Assembly (NCBI RefSeq): GCF_040782645.1 | Contig: NZ_CP160403.1 | Location: 9,645,001-9,709,000, forward strand | From: Streptomyces sp. HUAS ZL42 | GTDB lineage: Bacteria > Actinomycetota > Actinomycetes > Streptomycetales > Streptomycetaceae | Reading direction: 5' to 3' | DNA: 64,000 nucleotides | In this document: one piece after another, positions 63,367 to 64,000 of the stretch | How the letters are laid out: every line of letters starts with the position of its first letter | Numbering within the stretch: position 1 is the first letter of the stretch | The notes under the pieces: generated by a model | Database searches by the model: none | Told to the model about the DNA's origin: nothing | Seen by the model: the letters and a program-made list of their open reading frames with translations, nothing else | Made by a program: the position numbers and the translations under genes

Positions 63367-64000
63367 TTCGGTCGAGGTCGGCGCGAGTCGGGTCGGCGTG
63401 CTCCAGATGTCCCACCACCCGGGGCAGGACGGAGGCGTCCAGCTGGCGGCCGCGCCAGGCGATGTGCTGGTCGGGGCGGACCAGGAGGAAGTGTTCGTGT
63501 GCCCACGCGGCCGGCGCCGGGATCACCGTCAGCGGGATGCCGAGGTGCTCCGCCTTCCCCTGGAACCGTGCGATGACGGCCGCGTCGGCGCCGCGTGGAT
63601 GGATCAGCGTCAAGCCGCGACCGAGGTCGTCGTACAGCGCATGACCCGGCTCGAGCCAGGCATGCGGGAGCCGCGAGCCGGGTACGGTCGACGGCGTGAA
63701 GTCCACCACGGTGAAGGGCGGCGGTGCCTCGTTCGTCGTGACCACCACCGGTGAGCCGTGGTACGAGTACCCGAGCACGAGACCCAACGAGTTGAACTCC
63801 TCGTACTTGGTCTCCTGGATGCGTTCGGCGGTCCGCGCGATGTCGGGGCCCGAGGCCGCGAGGTTGCGCGTCGCAGAATCGATTGTCTGCTGTGCGACCT
63901 CGCGCCGTTCCGCCTCGTAGGTGCTGAGCAGCCCGGGGCCTGCCCAGCCGTGCAGCACAGCAGCGAGCTTCCAGCCGATGTTGACCGCATCTCCGACGCA
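63362..64000 (-). CDS. FAD-dependent aromatic hydroxylase, 5' part outside the window
   Basis: The C-terminal 212 residues of a class A flavin hydroxylase. The visible part begins within the FAD GD-motif helix (GDAVNIGWKLAAVLHGW), then LLSTYEAERREVA, and a C-terminal thioredoxin-like domain ending ADLDRK. GSRLPHAWLEPGHALYDDLGRGLTLI is the usual linker of phenol/3-(3-hydroxyphenyl)propionate hydroxylase relatives. The start lies beyond 64000. It reads toward the ribose-type ABC operon on the same strand, 94 bases apart. Confidence 0.88.
   Translation of the reverse strand, partial: CVGDAVNIGWKLAAVLHGWAGPGLLSTYEAERREVAQQTIDSATRNLAASGPDIARTAERIQETKYEEFNSLGLVLGYSYHGSPVVVTTNEAPPPFTVVDFTPSTVPGSRLPHAWLEPGHALYDDLGRGLTLIHPRGADAAVIARFQGKAEHLGIPLTVIPAPAAWAHEHFLLVRPDQHIAWRGRQLDASVLPRVVGHLEHADPTRADLDRK

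Noticed and set aside
1..64000. CRISPR array, tRNA or rRNA genes
   Set aside because: No regular short direct repeats with spacers, cloverleaf sequences or rRNA stretches were found by reading; a dedicated scan could still find a tRNA.

Overview
The window is about 70 % G+C, with GTG/TTG starts, ATGA-coupled genes, and regulators and insertion sequences of actinobacterial type. The best fit is Streptomyces or a close relative. The sequence looks like an accessory region (chromosome arm or large plasmid): it is full of mobile-element debris and broken genes, with several intact catabolic and uptake operons between them. No rRNA, tRNA or CRISPR array was seen.

Layout. 1-7.9 kb: the end of a Tn3-family transposase broken by two single-base indels, an MFS exporter behind an attenuator-like hairpin, two decayed tyrosine recombinases, two proteins of unknown function and an IS30 scrap. 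7.9-19.1 kb (cluster A): an alpha/beta hydrolase diverging from a thiolase, a HAD protein, a TetR regulator, then a tightly coupled run SDR - enoyl-CoA hydratase - ACAD10/11-like dehydrogenase - SDR - APH-type kinase, followed by a decayed acyl-CoA synthetase and a thioesterase. Three copies of one palindrome, two of them placed inside the -35/-10 spacer, tie these units into one regulon. 19.1-26.5 kb: debris, then an uptake operon (lipoprotein, two permeases, ATPase) with an IclR regulator and a tandem double-IclR regulator. 26.5-35.6 kb: an aromatic-type module (hydrolase, truncated flavin hydroxylase joined to a maleylacetate reductase remnant, LysR, two-component flavin monooxygenase with its reductase, CoA ligase). 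It is bracketed by a direct repeat of part of the ABC operon. 35.6-36.7 kb: an IS200/IS605-type tnpA with a tnpB stub, and a VanZ-like fragment. 37-45.8 kb: a zinc alcohol dehydrogenase and a five-gene carbohydrate/polyol ABC operon (two ATPases, resembling glycerol-type systems), divergent from an AcoR-like activator. 46-48.2 kb: SDR-TetR pair and a LysR pseudogene. 48.4-57.8 kb (cluster B): a second, partly decayed version of cluster A (thiolase, two broken SDRs, quinone oxidoreductase, HAD, SDR, broken MaoC, APH kinase, an internally deleted ACAD, two intact ACADs). 57.8-59.5 kb: transposase remnants. 59.5-64 kb: a ribose-type ABC operon and the end of a flavin hydroxylase that runs off the window.

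How it fits together. The main interpretation is that clusters A and B encode, as separate genes, the same parts that animals fuse into ACAD10 (HAD-APH-ACAD) and ACAD11 (APH-ACAD), and that Pseudomonas uses for levulinate (Lva pathway). A 4-keto or 4-hydroxy acyl-CoA would be reduced by an SDR, phosphorylated by the APH kinase, dephosphorylated by elimination on the ACAD, then passed through hydratase, SDR and thiolase. The genes, motifs and operators are seen in the sequence; the substrate is inferred. Many breaks fall in G or C runs, so some 'pseudogenes' could be base-call errors.
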